A stretch of 64,000 bases of DNA from Kribbella sp. NBC_00382 (GCF_036067295.1 NZ_CP107954.1:6076001-6140000); one strand, 5' to 3'. Positions 1 through 9,898 are shown, counted from the first letter of the stretch. The notes: generated by a model from the letters alone, not told the origin. Made by a program: numbers and translations.

Positions 1-27
1 CAGCAACAGCACGGTCTTCTCGCGCAC
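1..27 (-). CDS. 5' end of a truncated gene, product unknown
   Basis: On the minus strand a GTG at 27 opens a frame reading (M)REKTVLLL and running off the window edge. It diverges from the methyltransferase at 135, leaving about 107 bp for two promoters. In mycobacteria the related methyltransferase sits next to a glycosyltransferase gene, so a glycosyltransferase is a reasonable guess, but only nine codons are visible and the assignment is contextual. Confidence 0.4.
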
Positions 28-134
28 GTGTAGGGCCCCACCTTCCGCTAGTCCGCCCCCGCGGATGAGGCCGCGAGGTTACCAGGGAGTAACGATGTCC
101 GCCAGAGGTCGCGATATCGGTTAGGGTCCGGCCT

Positions 135-893
135 GTGTCCGAAGCGATTCCGAGCCCTGTGACCACCGTCGGCTGGACGGCCGATCTCGGCCGCGCCGTG
201 CGGTTGTTCAAGGCGTTCGGGGTCGAGCAGACCGACCCCGACCGGTTCTACGGAACGCTCGCCGCCGACTCGGTCGGCCAGCTCTCGGCGTACGCCGATC
301 TGCGCGGCGCGCGGATGCTCGACGTCGGTGGCGGTCCCGGCTATTTCGCCGACGCCTTCCGCGCCGCGGGTGCGACCTACTACGCGATCGACTCCGACCT
401 CGGCGAGCTGAGCGGACGCGGCGAGCCGGTGCCCGGCACCGTCCTGGGCAGCGGGATGGCGTTGCCGATCGGTGACGGACAGATCGACATCTGTTTCTCG
501 TCGAACGTCCTCGAGCACGTGCCGGACCCGTGGCTGATGGCCGACGAGATGGTCCGTGTCACCAAGCCGGGCGGCACGATCTTCTTGTCCTACACCGGCT
601 GGTGGGGACCGCACGGCGGCCACGAGACGGCCCCCTGGCACTTCCTCGGCGGTCATCGCGCAGCGCGGCGTTACGAACGCCGGTTGGGCAAGCCGCCGAA
701 GAACAAGTTCGGTGAGTCGCTCTTCCCGATCACCGTCGCCGGCGGGTTGCGCTGGGCGCGCTCGTGCCGCGACGCGGAGCTGGTGGCCGCGTTCCCGCGG
801 TACCACCCGCGCTGGGCGTACGGCGTACTGGCGGTGCCCGGAGTGCGGGAGTTCGCGACCTGGAACCTCGTCGTGGTGCTCCGGCGCCGATGA
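135..893 (+). CDS. Class I SAM-dependent methyltransferase
   Basis: A 252-aa Rossmann-fold methyltransferase. The SAM-binding motif I LDVGGGPGYF is at about residues 62-71, an acidic residue ends the second strand (AIDSD), and motif IV/V follows as CFSSNVLEHVPDP and KPGGTIFLSY. The GTG start at 135 is used because the protein begins cleanly there. The stop overlaps the ATG of the AftD-like gene by 4 nt (ATGA at 890-893), so the two are translationally coupled. That pairing suggests methylation of a cell-wall glycan or its lipid-linked precursor; the substrate is not visible in the sequence. The nearest recognised family is the mycobacterial Rv0224c-type methyltransferases found near arabinogalactan genes. 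Confidence 0.88.
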   Translation: MSEAIPSPVTTVGWTADLGRAVRLFKAFGVEQTDPDRFYGTLAADSVGQLSAYADLRGARMLDVGGGPGYFADAFRAAGATYYAIDSDLGELSGRGEPVPGTVLGSGMALPIGDGQIDICFSSNVLEHVPDPWLMADEMVRVTKPGGTIFLSYTGWWGPHGGHETAPWHFLGGHRAARRYERRLGKPPKNKFGESLFPITVAGGLRWARSCRDAELVAAFPRYHPRWAYGVLAVPGVREFATWNLVVVLRRR

Positions 894-3800
894 ACAAACC
901 CGGCAACGAGAAGGTGATCTGGCGGACCCGGTTGGTGCTGGGCTGCTTGGTTCTGATCGCCCTGTGCTTCCATCAGGCGCCGGGCAAGATCGTCCCCGAC
1001 ACCAAGCTCGACCTGACCGCCGGACCCGGTCAGTTCCTGGCCCGTTCGCTCCACCTGTGGGATCCGCAGGGCGCGTTCGGCCAGCTGCAGAACCAGGCTT
1101 ACGGCTACCTGCTGCCGATGGGACCGTTCCACTGGCTGCTGGACGCGATGTCGGTACCAGGCTGGGTCACTCAGCGGCTGTGGTGGTCGCTGGTGATGTG
1201 CGTGGCCTTCCTCGGGGTCTGGAAGCTCTGCGGCGCACTGGGGTACGGCGTGCCGTGGGCGCGTTTCGCGGCCGCCATCTTCTACGCGTTGTCCCCGCGG
1301 ATGCTCGGCGAAGTAGCGGTCACCTCGATCGAGGTCTGGCCCCTGGCGATGGCCCCCTGGGTCCTGCTGCCACTGGTGACTCCCAAGGCGCGCTCCGGCT
1401 GGTGGCGGATCGGCTGGTCCGCGGTGGCGTTCGGACTGGTCGGGGGAGTGAATGCGGTGGCCACGGGGGCGACCCTGGTGCTCCCGGCCCTGTGGCTGCT
1501 CACCCGGCGGGTGGACAGGTCGAGCCTCAAGGTCGCGGCCGGCTGGTTCGGTTGCGTGCTGCTGGTCTCGTTGTGGTGGCTGATCCCGCTGGGGATCCTT
1601 GGCCGTTACAGTCCACCCTTCCTGGACTGGATCGAGAACGCCGCGATCACGACCAGCAAGGCGAGCCCCTTCGAGTCCTTCCGCGGTACGTCGCAGTGGC
1701 TGAACTACCTGCAGGCAGGAGACGGCCCGACCTGGCCAGCCGGTTGGCTGTTCGTCACCCAGCCGGCCCTGATCCTCACCTCCGCCGCTATCGCTCTGAT
1801 CGGACTGGTCGGTCTGGCGATGGGCACCCTGAAGCACCGGGGCTTCCTGCAGCTCTCACTGGCCGCTGGTCTGCTGCTGGTCACTCTTGGGCATGCAGGT
1901 ACGGCTGGCTCGCCATTCGCTCCCCAGCTGCAGGACCTGCTGGACGGGCCGCTGGCTGCACTCCGCAACACCCATAAGTTCGAGCTGGTTGTACGGCTGC
2001 CGCTCACACTGGCCGCAGCCCACGCACTGACCCGGCTGACCAGCTGGGCGGCCGCCCGTGGCGTCCACCGCCGGATAGTGCCGGCCTTGGCGGCTTGCTT
2101 GGTTGTCTCGGTCGCTACGCCTGCGGTGTTCGCCCAGCTGCCCAGGCCTGAGTCGTACCAGGCGATTCCGGCTCATTGGCGTGAGGCGGCGACCTGGCTG
2201 GACAGTCAGCAGACGGTCGGCAGCGTTCTCGTAGTACCGGCTGCGTCGTTTGCTGACTTCACGTGGGGTTCCACCAAGGATGAGCCGTTCCAATCGCTGC
2301 TGAAGCGGCCGATGGCGGTCAGAGACGCGGTACCGCTGGGATCAGCCGGTACTACGCGCTGGCTGGACGAGGTGGAGCGGCGTCTGGGCTCCGGCGTCGG
2401 CGACAAGACCTTGCAGCAGGCCTTGGCCAGGGCAGGCGTGAGATACGTGGTCGTCCGGAACGACCTCCGCCTCGATGCGCAGGTGAGCCCGACCCTGGCC
2501 GTCCACGAGAGCCTTGCCGACGCAGGCATCAAGCGGGTCGCGTACTTCGGCCCGCCGACCGGCAGCTCCATCGAGCAACCCCGCTTGACGCTCGACGAGC
2601 ACACCCGCCTGCCGTTCCCGAGCGTGGAGATCTACGACGTCGGCCAGACCAGTGCCGCGCGGCTGGTCCCGCAGTCGCAGCTGGTCGAGGTGCGTGGCGC
2701 TCCCGAGGACGTACCGGCCGTGCTGACGGCGCTGGGCGGCAACCGCGAGGCAGTGACCAGTACTGACGCCAAGGGGCTTGGCAAGCTTCCACTCGTCCAG
2801 ACGGACGGCTTGCAGCGTCGAGAGGTGTCCTTCGGCAGGGCTGCGGACAATGCGTCGCCGGTGCTGACAGCGGATGACCCGGGTCGGCAGAAGAGGCGCA
2901 CGCTCGACTACGTCGTCGATCCCGCGGCCGTGCTGACAGCGAGATCGTGGGCCGGTGGCGTTACCGGCGTACAGGCGTCCTCGTCGGCCGCGGATGCGGA
3001 CGCGACGCTGAGGCTCGGGCCTGGCAACGGGCCGTCGGCCGCGGTGGACGGTGATCCCGCTACCCGGTGGGTCTCCGGGAACTTTGGCCGCAGCAGTGGG
3101 GAGTGGCTCGAGCTGACGTTCGCTGCACCACAGTCGCTCGATCATCTCCAGGTGCAGTTCTCGTTGGCCGCGCCGACCGGGGAACCGGTTCGTACGGTGA
3201 AGGTCGACACCGATCGGGGCTCGGTGACGTCGGCCGTCCAGGGCACCGGCGCCCCACAATCGATCTCGGCGCCACCTGGAACCACCCAGCGGCTGCGGAT
3301 CACCGTCGGCGTCACTGATGGGAAGAACCCCAACGGAGTCTCGATCGCTGAGGTTTCGGTGCCTGGGGTGACACCGGTGAGCAGGCTGATGGTTCCGGCC
3401 GGGCCGGATCGTCAGCCCGACGCGCTGGTCTTCCGTAACCAGCAGGTCGGCCGATCGGCCTGTCTGCACTCCGGGGCTCGGCCGTTGTGCCGGGCAGGCA
3501 GCGCGCGCGACTCCGAGGAGGCAGAGGGGCTGCTGCGCAGCGTCGAACTGCCCACTGCAGCGGCCTATCGAGTCGTGGGCACGGCGCTGCCGAAGGACGG
3601 TGCGGCAGTTGAGCGCCTGCTCGACCGCCGGGCGCCGATCCGGGCAACTGCCTCGTCCCGCGCGGTCACCGCCCCCGAAGGACGGCCGGGCGCGGTGGTC
3701 GACCGCGACCTCGGCACCGGCTGGGTGGCCGGTTTCGACGACCTGCAACCGACCCTGACCTTGCGGCTGCCCGGGGCGAGGAGAAAGCCCGTCAACGGAT

Positions 3801-4969
3801 TGCAGTTCCTCAACGACCAGTACCTGGCGGCGTCGCGGCCGACCAGCGTCTCGGTCAGCTTCGACCGCGGGCCGAAGGCCGAGTACAAGATCGACCCGGA
3901 GGGCTACATCACCTTTCCCGCTGGGACCACGGTACTGAGAGATATCGAGCTGACCCTCGCCAGCGCCGAACAGTCTGTCGATGTGGATTCCGGCAGTGGA
4001 TTCGCCCGGTACCTTCCAGTCGGCGTCTCCGAGGTGCGCGTCCTGGGCGTCGACGAGCTTCGCAAAGCGGTCGACCCGAAGACGGTGACCGGATCGCTGT
4101 GCGGCTTCGGCCCGCCGGTCCGGGTGGACGGCGTGGATTTGCCCACGGCACTCACCGGAACGGTCCGTGACGTGCTGCAGCGGCGACCGCTCACCTTCAC
4201 GCTCTGCCAGCAAGGCAGTGTCCAGCTGCAGGCCGGCAGGCATTCGATCGACGTCACGGCGAGCCCCGACTTCGTACCGGTCGAGGTCAAGCTGAGCCGT
4301 CCCGGCTTCAGCGCCACGGCCAGTGAACCGATCAAGAGTGTGGCTGTCTGGCGCCCCACTCCGGCGTCGATGACGCTGGAGGTGCCGCACGCGGACGAGC
4401 AGTCGGTACTGACGGTCGCGCAGAACTTCAACGTGGGCTGGGAGGCCTACGACAGCAGTGGCCACAAGCTGGTCCCGCTACGGATCGGCGGCTGGCAGCA
4501 GGGCTGGATCCTCCCAGCCGGGCCTGAGCAGATGGTCACCGCGCAGTTCACGCCGGACCGGAACTACCGCGCCGGACTGCTGGTCGGGCTGGCCGCGTTC
4601 TTGGGCGTACTGGGGCTGGCGATCTTCGCTCGGCGACGCGCGCGGCGCAGAGGGCACGTGCTGCGCGAGGCCAGCCGCATCGGCCCTTGGGTCGCTTCGG
4701 TGCTTGCCGTCGCGGCCGGAACCTTCATGGCTGGTTGGATCGGCTTTGCTGCCACCGTGGCCGCCGCTGTGGTCGCCTGGGCGCTCGACGGCCGCCGGTT
4801 GGTCAGCGTCGCAGTCCTGGTCGGCGCCGTCCTGCTGGGCTCGGTGGTGGCAGCGGTTCAGCCCTGGCCGGCCGGTGGAGCGGGCCTCACCTCGGGCTTC
4901 GTCCAGTCATCGATCTTGTTCGGCTGCGCGCTGGCGCTGCTGGCCAGGCCGGTACCGGAGACGTCGTAG
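890..4969 (+). CDS. aftD: AftD-like alpha-(1->3)-arabinofuranosyltransferase (GT-C, DUF3367)
   Basis: A 1359-aa polytopic enzyme expected to transfer arabinofuranose from a decaprenyl-phosphate donor to cell-wall arabinan on the outer membrane face. The N-terminal ~470 residues hold many hydrophobic spans. Early acidic residues D37 and D41 (PDTKLD) sit in the first external loop, where GT-C enzymes carry the catalytic Asp. Two galactose-binding-like (F5/8-type) modules follow: about 695-827, with the signature DGDPATRW, and about 915-1060, with VVDRDLGTGW. The C-terminus returns to the membrane (about 1225-1355). The ATG at 890 overlaps the upstream stop; longer upstream frames only reuse the methyltransferase sequence. 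The size matches AftD. The last 112 nt overlap the convergent acyltransferase gene. Confidence 0.85.
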   Translation: MNKPGNEKVIWRTRLVLGCLVLIALCFHQAPGKIVPDTKLDLTAGPGQFLARSLHLWDPQGAFGQLQNQAYGYLLPMGPFHWLLDAMSVPGWVTQRLWWSLVMCVAFLGVWKLCGALGYGVPWARFAAAIFYALSPRMLGEVAVTSIEVWPLAMAPWVLLPLVTPKARSGWWRIGWSAVAFGLVGGVNAVATGATLVLPALWLLTRRVDRSSLKVAAGWFGCVLLVSLWWLIPLGILGRYSPPFLDWIENAAITTSKASPFESFRGTSQWLNYLQAGDGPTWPAGWLFVTQPALILTSAAIALIGLVGLAMGTLKHRGFLQLSLAAGLLLVTLGHAGTAGSPFAPQLQDLLDGPLAALRNTHKFELVVRLPLTLAAAHALTRLTSWAAARGVHRRIVPALAACLVVSVATPAVFAQLPRPESYQAIPAHWREAATWLDSQQTVGSVLVVPAASFADFTWGSTKDEPFQSLLKRPMAVRDAVPLGSAGTTRWLDEVERRLGSGVGDKTLQQALARAGVRYVVVRNDLRLDAQVSPTLAVHESLADAGIKRVAYFGPPTGSSIEQPRLTLDEHTRLPFPSVEIYDVGQTSAARLVPQSQLVEVRGAPEDVPAVLTALGGNREAVTSTDAKGLGKLPLVQTDGLQRREVSFGRAADNASPVLTADDPGRQKRRTLDYVVDPAAVLTARSWAGGVTGVQASSSAADADATLRLGPGNGPSAAVDGDPATRWVSGNFGRSSGEWLELTFAAPQSLDHLQVQFSLAAPTGEPVRTVKVDTDRGSVTSAVQGTGAPQSISAPPGTTQRLRITVGVTDGKNPNGVSIAEVSVPGVTPVSRLMVPAGPDRQPDALVFRNQQVGRSACLHSGARPLCRAGSARDSEEAEGLLRSVELPTAAAYRVVGTALPKDGAAVERLLDRRAPIRATASSRAVTAPEGRPGAVVDRDLGTGWVAGFDDLQPTLTLRLPGARRKPVNGLQFLNDQYLAASRPTSVSVSFDRGPKAEYKIDPEGYITFPAGTTVLRDIELTLASAEQSVDVDSGSGFARYLPVGVSEVRVLGVDELRKAVDPKTVTGSLCGFGPPVRVDGVDLPTALTGTVRDVLQRRPLTFTLCQQGSVQLQAGRHSIDVTASPDFVPVEVKLSRPGFSATASEPIKSVAVWRPTPASMTLEVPHADEQSVLTVAQNFNVGWEAYDSSGHKLVPLRIGGWQQGWILPAGPEQMVTAQFTPDRNYRAGLLVGLAAFLGVLGLAIFARRRARRRGHVLREASRIGPWVASVLAVAAGTFMAGWIGFAATVAAAVVAWALDGRRLVSVAVLVGAVLLGSVVAAVQPWPAGGAGLTSGFVQSSILFGCALALLARPVPETS

Positions 4970-6084
4970 GTCCGGTCTCTCCGGCCCCGGCGCATGATCG
5001 GCCGCTCCATCCCGTAGTAGCTCGCAGCGGCCACCCCTGTCGTCGCCACCACCGTCGCCCAGAAGAGCAGCGCGAAGTGTCCGCTGAACAGCTGCTTGTC
5101 GAAGAGTCGCTCGACCAGGCTCAGCACGATCAAGTGATAGACGAAGACGCTGTACGACAGATCGCCCGCGACATGCCCGATTCTGCCGCCCAGTACTCCG
5201 GCCGTTCGGCGGGTCGGGCTGATCGCCGGGAACAGCGCGCAGGCGGCGATACCGGTGTAGAGCAAGCACTTCACGAACGCCTGCGCCGGCGTCGGCACAC
5301 TGAGACCGTACGGACCCGCGATCGGCGTAGTGGCGATCAGGAACAGCGCGATCCCGATACCCCAGACGGTGCCGGGGATCTTGGCGAGCGTGTCCAGCGC
5401 GGACGGGCCGAGTCGGCCACTGGTCCGGGCGACCTGCCACAGCGCCATGCCCATGCCGACCGCGAACCAGCCGATGTAGCCGGGCAGCCACAGGCCCGCC
5501 AGGCTGTGGTCCGTCGCGTTGATGGCGGCCATCCAGGCCGGACCGAGCAGTGCGAACCCGAACAGCACCGCCAGCCGCCAGCGCACCCCTCGCCGGGTGG
5601 GCCGCTCGTAGCTCGTCAGCAACTTGGCGATCAGGGGCAGCAGCAGGTAGAACGCCACCTCGGTCGCGAGACTCCACAGTTGCGACAGGCCGGGGACAGA
5701 CGGACCCTCGACATAGATCTGGGTGAAGGTCGCGTGCCGCAGGTAGTTCAGCCAGCCGATCGTGTGATCGTGGGGCAACAGGACGGCGGCGAGCAGTACC
5801 GCGACCCAGAGCGCAGGCACGATCCGCAGCGCCCGGTTGCGCAGGTACGGCAGCAGGCGGGGTGGCTCGCTCTCCTCGAACCAGGCGACCACATGCGGCC
5901 GGTACAGCAGGAAACCGGAGATGGCGAAGAAGAGCGCGACCCCGACGTCCAGCCTGGCCAGCAGCCCGGCGAACGGCCCGTTCAGCGACGTGCCGCTCTG
6001 GAAGCCGACATGGGTGGTCAGTACGGCGAGGGCGCCGATCGCGCGCAGCCCGTCGAGGGCCGGGAACCTCGGTCGTCGCGTCAC
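4858..6084 (-). CDS. Acyltransferase 3 family membrane protein
   Basis: A 408-aa membrane O-acyltransferase of the OafA/NodX type. The N-terminus has the family signature FPALDGLRAIGALAVL with a following HVGF (the family His), then about ten hydrophobic segments, including FFAISGFLLYRP. These proteins O-acylate sugars of surface polysaccharides. The GTG start at 6084 overlaps the stop of the upstream gene by 4 nt, so the two are coupled. The 3' end overlaps the 3' end of the AftD-like gene on the other strand by 112 nt. The C-terminal ~45 residues are polar, and this is the part encoded in the overlap. It probably decorates the glycan built by its neighbours. Confidence 0.87.
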   Translation of the reverse strand: MTRRPRFPALDGLRAIGALAVLTTHVGFQSGTSLNGPFAGLLARLDVGVALFFAISGFLLYRPHVVAWFEESEPPRLLPYLRNRALRIVPALWVAVLLAAVLLPHDHTIGWLNYLRHATFTQIYVEGPSVPGLSQLWSLATEVAFYLLLPLIAKLLTSYERPTRRGVRWRLAVLFGFALLGPAWMAAINATDHSLAGLWLPGYIGWFAVGMGMALWQVARTSGRLGPSALDTLAKIPGTVWGIGIALFLIATTPIAGPYGLSVPTPAQAFVKCLLYTGIAACALFPAISPTRRTAGVLGGRIGHVAGDLSYSVFVYHLIVLSLVERLFDKQLFSGHFALLFWATVVATTGVAAASYYGMERPIMRRGRRDRTYDVSGTGLASSASAQPNKIDDWTKPEVRPAPPAGQG

Positions 6085-7880
6085 GATGCCACCGGCAGGC
6101 CGAGCTGGAACTCGCCCAGACAGACGGTGTCGTCCGGATCCACGGCCCGCAGCCGGACGGCGGTCGCCTGGATCAGGTCGGACTGACCGAAGTACATCGT
6201 GGTGAACCCGGTCGGCCAGGAGTGATCCGGCAGCGGCATCGGTACGACCTTGCCCTCGGCATCGATCAGCTCGGCCTGCACCCGGACCTCCTGGTTGGTG
6301 AGATAGGACAGCTTCGCGAACCAGCGGGTCGGACCCTGGTCGGGCCCGACCTTCCGGAGCGGCAGCGTCACCGGCGACGTGCCTTTCAGCTCCTTCGCGC
6401 AGCCGCCAGGAGTGTGCGACGTCGCCCAGACCTTCAACGTCGACGGCCGGACCTCACCGGTTTCGGTCACGAGGTACGGGTCGGCGCCCGGACCCTGGAG
6501 CCGGAACGGGATGCCGGCGGTGCGGAGGACGGTGGAGAGCCGGTTGTCGGCCGCGAGCAGCCCGGAGATCTTCGAGGGCAATGAGACGTCCCAGAGGCTG
6601 ACCGACGGGCCGGCCTTGTCGAGCTCGGCGGCGACGTTGTCGAAGTACGGACGAGCGGGGTTCTTGCCCCAGCTCTGGGCGAAGCCGGCGTCGGAGACGA
6701 CGACTCCGGCGGTCCAGGCGACCAGGCAGCAGGCGATGGCCGCGGCTGTCGGCCGGGCCCAATCGAGGCGTGGGCGGATCGATCGCGCGGTCAGGACGAC
6801 GGCCAGCGTCAGTGGGATCGAGCTGTCCGACCAGTAGTGGTAGTGCACGGTGAAGACCGAGCCGAAGAGCGCGGAGCGCCCGTACGACACCAGAAGCCAC
6901 GTTGTCAGTACATAAGCGAGCAGAGATCCCCACAGCAGCAGGACCCGGCGGTCCAGGCGCCAAGCGGCCAACAGCAAGACGACCAGGACGAGGGCGCCCA
7001 GCACCACGGCCGCGATGGGTGCGTCGGCGATACCGAACGGGGTGTCGAACGAAGCCCAGCGCCACGGCCCACCAGCCAGCGTCCCGATCGGTACTGCGAA
7101 CGCCCGGCCGCCCTGCCCGAGCAACTTGCCGAAGCTCGGCCAGCTGCCGTCGGACGGATTGCCGTGCGTCCCGTAAAGGATGCCAAAGGCAACGACTGGT
7201 ACGACGAACGCGGCGCCGAGCGGCCAGCTCTGCCGCAGCCACTGGCGCAACGGCACCTTGCGCAGGTAGAGCGCCAGGGCGAGTGCTGTGGCCATGATCA
7301 GGCCGGACTTCTCCCAGCAGGCCAACGAGATCAGCAGTGAAAGGGGGCCATAGGCAACTGCCCGGCGGCGATGTCCGGCGTACCAGTCGACCGTGGCGTG
7401 CAGGATCAGCAGGCCGAAGACATGGGCGGGCAGATTGTTGACGGCGCTCGACAGCGACATGAAGGACGGCATGCTGACCGGGGCCAGCGCGTAGAGCACT
7501 GTGCCGGTGAGGACCCACCAAGTCGAGCCCAGCAAGCGGAGCAGCAGGAAGCCCATCAAGGCGATGGCCAGGGCTTGCATGAGCACTCGCCAGGCGACGG
7601 TGAGGTCGTAGTTCAGCGGGGCCAGCTGGGCGAAGACCGCGTAGACGAAACGCAGGCCGGGGGCGATGTGGTCGTTGACCGGGGTGAGCAGGTCGTTCGG
7701 CGCGAAGCCCTTGCCGCCCTGCACCATGAAGTCGAGGTCGTCGCTCAGCCAGGAACCCCGGCGGGCCAGCAGTCCGAGCACGATCGCCTGGACGGCCGCG
7801 ACGGCCACCACCGCGACCCGCAGTACCGCCTCGTCCGGAGCGGCCCGTAGCCTTCCGGTCGCCCCCCAGATCGCACTCAT
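6081..7880 (-). CDS. Polytopic membrane protein, GT-C glycosyltransferase-like
   Basis: A 599-aa protein with about 10-12 predicted membrane spans in its first ~400 residues and a soluble ~190-aa C-terminal domain. An external loop after the first span carries SWLSDDLDF, an acidic pair in the position expected of a GT-C catalytic site. A second loop has the HYHYWSDSS motif. It resembles the large membrane proteins of unknown function near mycobacterial arabinogalactan genes. It is the first gene of a two-gene leftward operon with the acyltransferase and diverges from the DUF3068 gene across 111 bp. Glycosyl transfer is an inference from topology and neighbours. Confidence 0.82.
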   Translation of the reverse strand: MSAIWGATGRLRAAPDEAVLRVAVVAVAAVQAIVLGLLARRGSWLSDDLDFMVQGGKGFAPNDLLTPVNDHIAPGLRFVYAVFAQLAPLNYDLTVAWRVLMQALAIALMGFLLLRLLGSTWWVLTGTVLYALAPVSMPSFMSLSSAVNNLPAHVFGLLILHATVDWYAGHRRRAVAYGPLSLLISLACWEKSGLIMATALALALYLRKVPLRQWLRQSWPLGAAFVVPVVAFGILYGTHGNPSDGSWPSFGKLLGQGGRAFAVPIGTLAGGPWRWASFDTPFGIADAPIAAVVLGALVLVVLLLAAWRLDRRVLLLWGSLLAYVLTTWLLVSYGRSALFGSVFTVHYHYWSDSSIPLTLAVVLTARSIRPRLDWARPTAAAIACCLVAWTAGVVVSDAGFAQSWGKNPARPYFDNVAAELDKAGPSVSLWDVSLPSKISGLLAADNRLSTVLRTAGIPFRLQGPGADPYLVTETGEVRPSTLKVWATSHTPGGCAKELKGTSPVTLPLRKVGPDQGPTRWFAKLSYLTNQEVRVQAELIDAEGKVVPMPLPDHSWPTGFTTMYFGQSDLIQATAVRLRAVDPDDTVCLGEFQLGLPVAS

Positions 7881-7991
7881 GTGGCCGGACTATATGACAG
7901 TTCGGCCACTGCGGGATTTTCTGGCCACTGGTCTCTGTTCAGGGCCCCTACTCGCTGGTAGCGTCCCGCGAACAGACCGGGAGGGGTTGTT

Positions 7992-9101
7992 GTGGGGAAT
8001 CGCAGTCGTGCGCTGGTGATCGCACTGGGGATCTTCTTCGTGGGGATCGCCGCACTGGCCAAGTTCTACGCGTATCCGACGCTGTCGGTGGCGCCACCGG
8101 ACCAGGTCGCGCACACGGTGTCGGAGGGTCCGGACGCGACCTTCTTCAGCGCCAAGGAATTGAAGAAGAAGGACAACGAGACGCTCGAGGCACGGCGGAC
8201 GGTCCGCGGTGACGTGAAGGCGGCCGAGGACATCAGCAAGAAGCTGAACCGCAAGGTGGTCGTCTTCGACACCGTCGTCGTCACCGACAACACGAAGAAC
8301 TACCAGTTCCCCGACGACAAGTCGCAGACGGACAAGATGCCGCTGAGCTTCGTCCAGGAGCGGGTCGTGCTGGACGCGCACACCGGCGAGTCGGTGCGCT
8401 GGGCCGACAAGGACACGGGTGAGTACATCTCCACCACCTTGGAGAAGGCGGACCGTAAGACGGCCGAGAACGGTGGCGACCGGTTCTTCCACGGTCACGA
8501 CGGACTGGTGCTGAAGTTCCCGTTCGGGACGAAGAAGCAGACGTACCAGTTCTGGGACACGTCCACCCGCAAGGCGTGGCCGATCAAGTACCAGGGCACG
8601 ACCGAGCTGTACGGGCTGAAGGTCTACAAGTTCGTCCAGGAGGTGCCGAAGCAGAAGCTGGAGGCCGCCGAGCGGCTGAAGATCCCCGGTTCGCTGCTGG
8701 ACGAGCCGGGCACGCCGGCCATCGAGGTCGACCGGATGTACTCCAACACCCGGACGCTGTGGATCGAGCCGATCACCGGCGCCATCATCAAGGGCGAGGA
8801 GAAGCAGCTCGCCGAGCTGCAGTCCGACGACCAGAAGACGCTGACCGCGACCGACGTGACGATCGCCTACGACGACGCGACCGTGCAGAAGAACGTGAAG
8901 GGCGCCAAGGAGAACGGCATCGAAGAGGGCGGCTACAAGGCCAAGGCCGCTCAGCTGCACCTGATCGGCTTCTGGGTGCCGCTCGTGTCGCTGATCATCG
9001 GCCTGCTCTTGCTGGGCCTGGTGGTCGCCCTGCAGCTGCGGGCGCGGCCCGCCGCCGCTCACGCTGGGGCCGAGGCGACGGAGCCGGACGAGAAGGACTA
9101 G
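7992..9101 (+). CDS. DUF3068 (PorA-like) family membrane protein
   Basis: A 369-aa protein with an N-terminal hydrophobic anchor (about 8-27), a large extracytoplasmic beta-rich domain and a C-terminal span (about 322-347) followed by a short acidic tail. The pattern and internal sequence (YPTLSVAPPDQ near the start, LWIEPITGAIIKGEE late) fit the actinobacterial DUF3068 family. Its biochemical role is unknown, but it recurs near envelope polysaccharide genes. The GTG at 7992 has an upstream purine-rich GGGAGGGG stretch (7980-7985). The 3' end overlaps the convergent methyltransferase by 4 nt. Confidence 0.85.
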   Translation: MGNRSRALVIALGIFFVGIAALAKFYAYPTLSVAPPDQVAHTVSEGPDATFFSAKELKKKDNETLEARRTVRGDVKAAEDISKKLNRKVVVFDTVVVTDNTKNYQFPDDKSQTDKMPLSFVQERVVLDAHTGESVRWADKDTGEYISTTLEKADRKTAENGGDRFFHGHDGLVLKFPFGTKKQTYQFWDTSTRKAWPIKYQGTTELYGLKVYKFVQEVPKQKLEAAERLKIPGSLLDEPGTPAIEVDRMYSNTRTLWIEPITGAIIKGEEKQLAELQSDDQKTLTATDVTIAYDDATVQKNVKGAKENGIEEGGYKAKAAQLHLIGFWVPLVSLIIGLLLLGLVVALQLRARPAAAHAGAEATEPDEKD

Positions 9102-9889
9102 TTCTTGTGGGCGGACCAGATCGCGGTACCGGGTACGAGCCGGCCGCGGTCTGGTCCCCAGCCACCCCAGGTCTGGGTGTTGGCGGCCGGCCACTCGGGT
9201 TCGAGTAGGTCGTCGATGACGAAGCCCGCGCCGGTGAGAGCGCGGATCCAGTCGCCGGTGGTGCGGTGGTGCTCGGCGTAGACGGGAGTGCCGTCGGCGT
9301 CGACCTCGACGTACGGGGTGCGGTCGAAGTACGACTGGGTGATCCGCAGACCGGCAGGCGTCGGGTCGTCCGGCATGCTCCATCTGATCGGGTGGGTCAC
9401 CGAGAAGACGAGAAGGCCGCCCGGCTTGAGGGTGCGGGCGATCTCGCTGAGCGCCGCCTCCGCGTCGGCGACGAACGGCAACGCGCCGAACGCCGAGCAG
9501 GCGATGTCAAAGGTGTTGTTTTCAAAGGGAATCGCGACCGCATCGGCAGCAACAGTCCGTACTCCGACCCCGGTACGCCGATCCAACTGCCGCCCGACCC
9601 TCAATTGCTCCACTGAGATGTCGAAGGCAACCACGTTCGCGCCCTGCCCGACGAGCCATCGCGAGCACTGCGCAGCGCCACAGCCGACCTCGAGCACCCG
9701 CTTGCCCCGCACCGGCCCGAGCAACTGCGCCGCGGCCTCGTCGACTCCCTCGGGACACCAGATGAACTTGTCGTCCCCGAGAAAGTCGCCGTGCTCCTCG
9801 AGATACTCCTCGGCCGCCGAGTCCCAATAGGTCCGGCTGGCCTTGGACGTCTCCGGCTCGCTCAACTCCACCCGCCGCGGTTCCACCAC
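9098..9889 (-). CDS. Class I SAM-dependent methyltransferase
   Basis: A 263-aa methyltransferase: motif I VLEVGCGAAQCSRWL at about 79-93, a following acidic residue (VAFDIS), motif II AVAIPFENNTFDIACS and motif III LKPGGLLVFSV. The N-terminal motif SRTYWDSAAEEYLEEHGDFLGD is shared with a common actinobacterial methyltransferase family whose substrate is not established. The GTG start at 9889 is one of two adjacent GTG codons. The SRPBCC gene starts upstream in the same direction, 9 nt away, making a TetR-SRPBCC-methyltransferase leftward run. Confidence 0.86.
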   Translation of the reverse strand: MVEPRRVELSEPETSKASRTYWDSAAEEYLEEHGDFLGDDKFIWCPEGVDEAAAQLLGPVRGKRVLEVGCGAAQCSRWLVGQGANVVAFDISVEQLRVGRQLDRRTGVGVRTVAADAVAIPFENNTFDIACSAFGALPFVADAEAALSEIARTLKPGGLLVFSVTHPIRWSMPDDPTPAGLRITQSYFDRTPYVEVDADGTPVYAEHHRTTGDWIRALTGAGFVIDDLLEPEWPAANTQTWGGWGPDRGRLVPGTAIWSAHKN

Positions 9890-9898
9890 GCGCGCAGC

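Noticed and set aside
2342..4465. Long minus-strand open frame opposite the AftD-like gene
   Set aside because: High GC leaves few stop codons on the opposite strand; the translation is Arg/His/Gln-rich with no domain, and the plus strand holds a clear enzyme.
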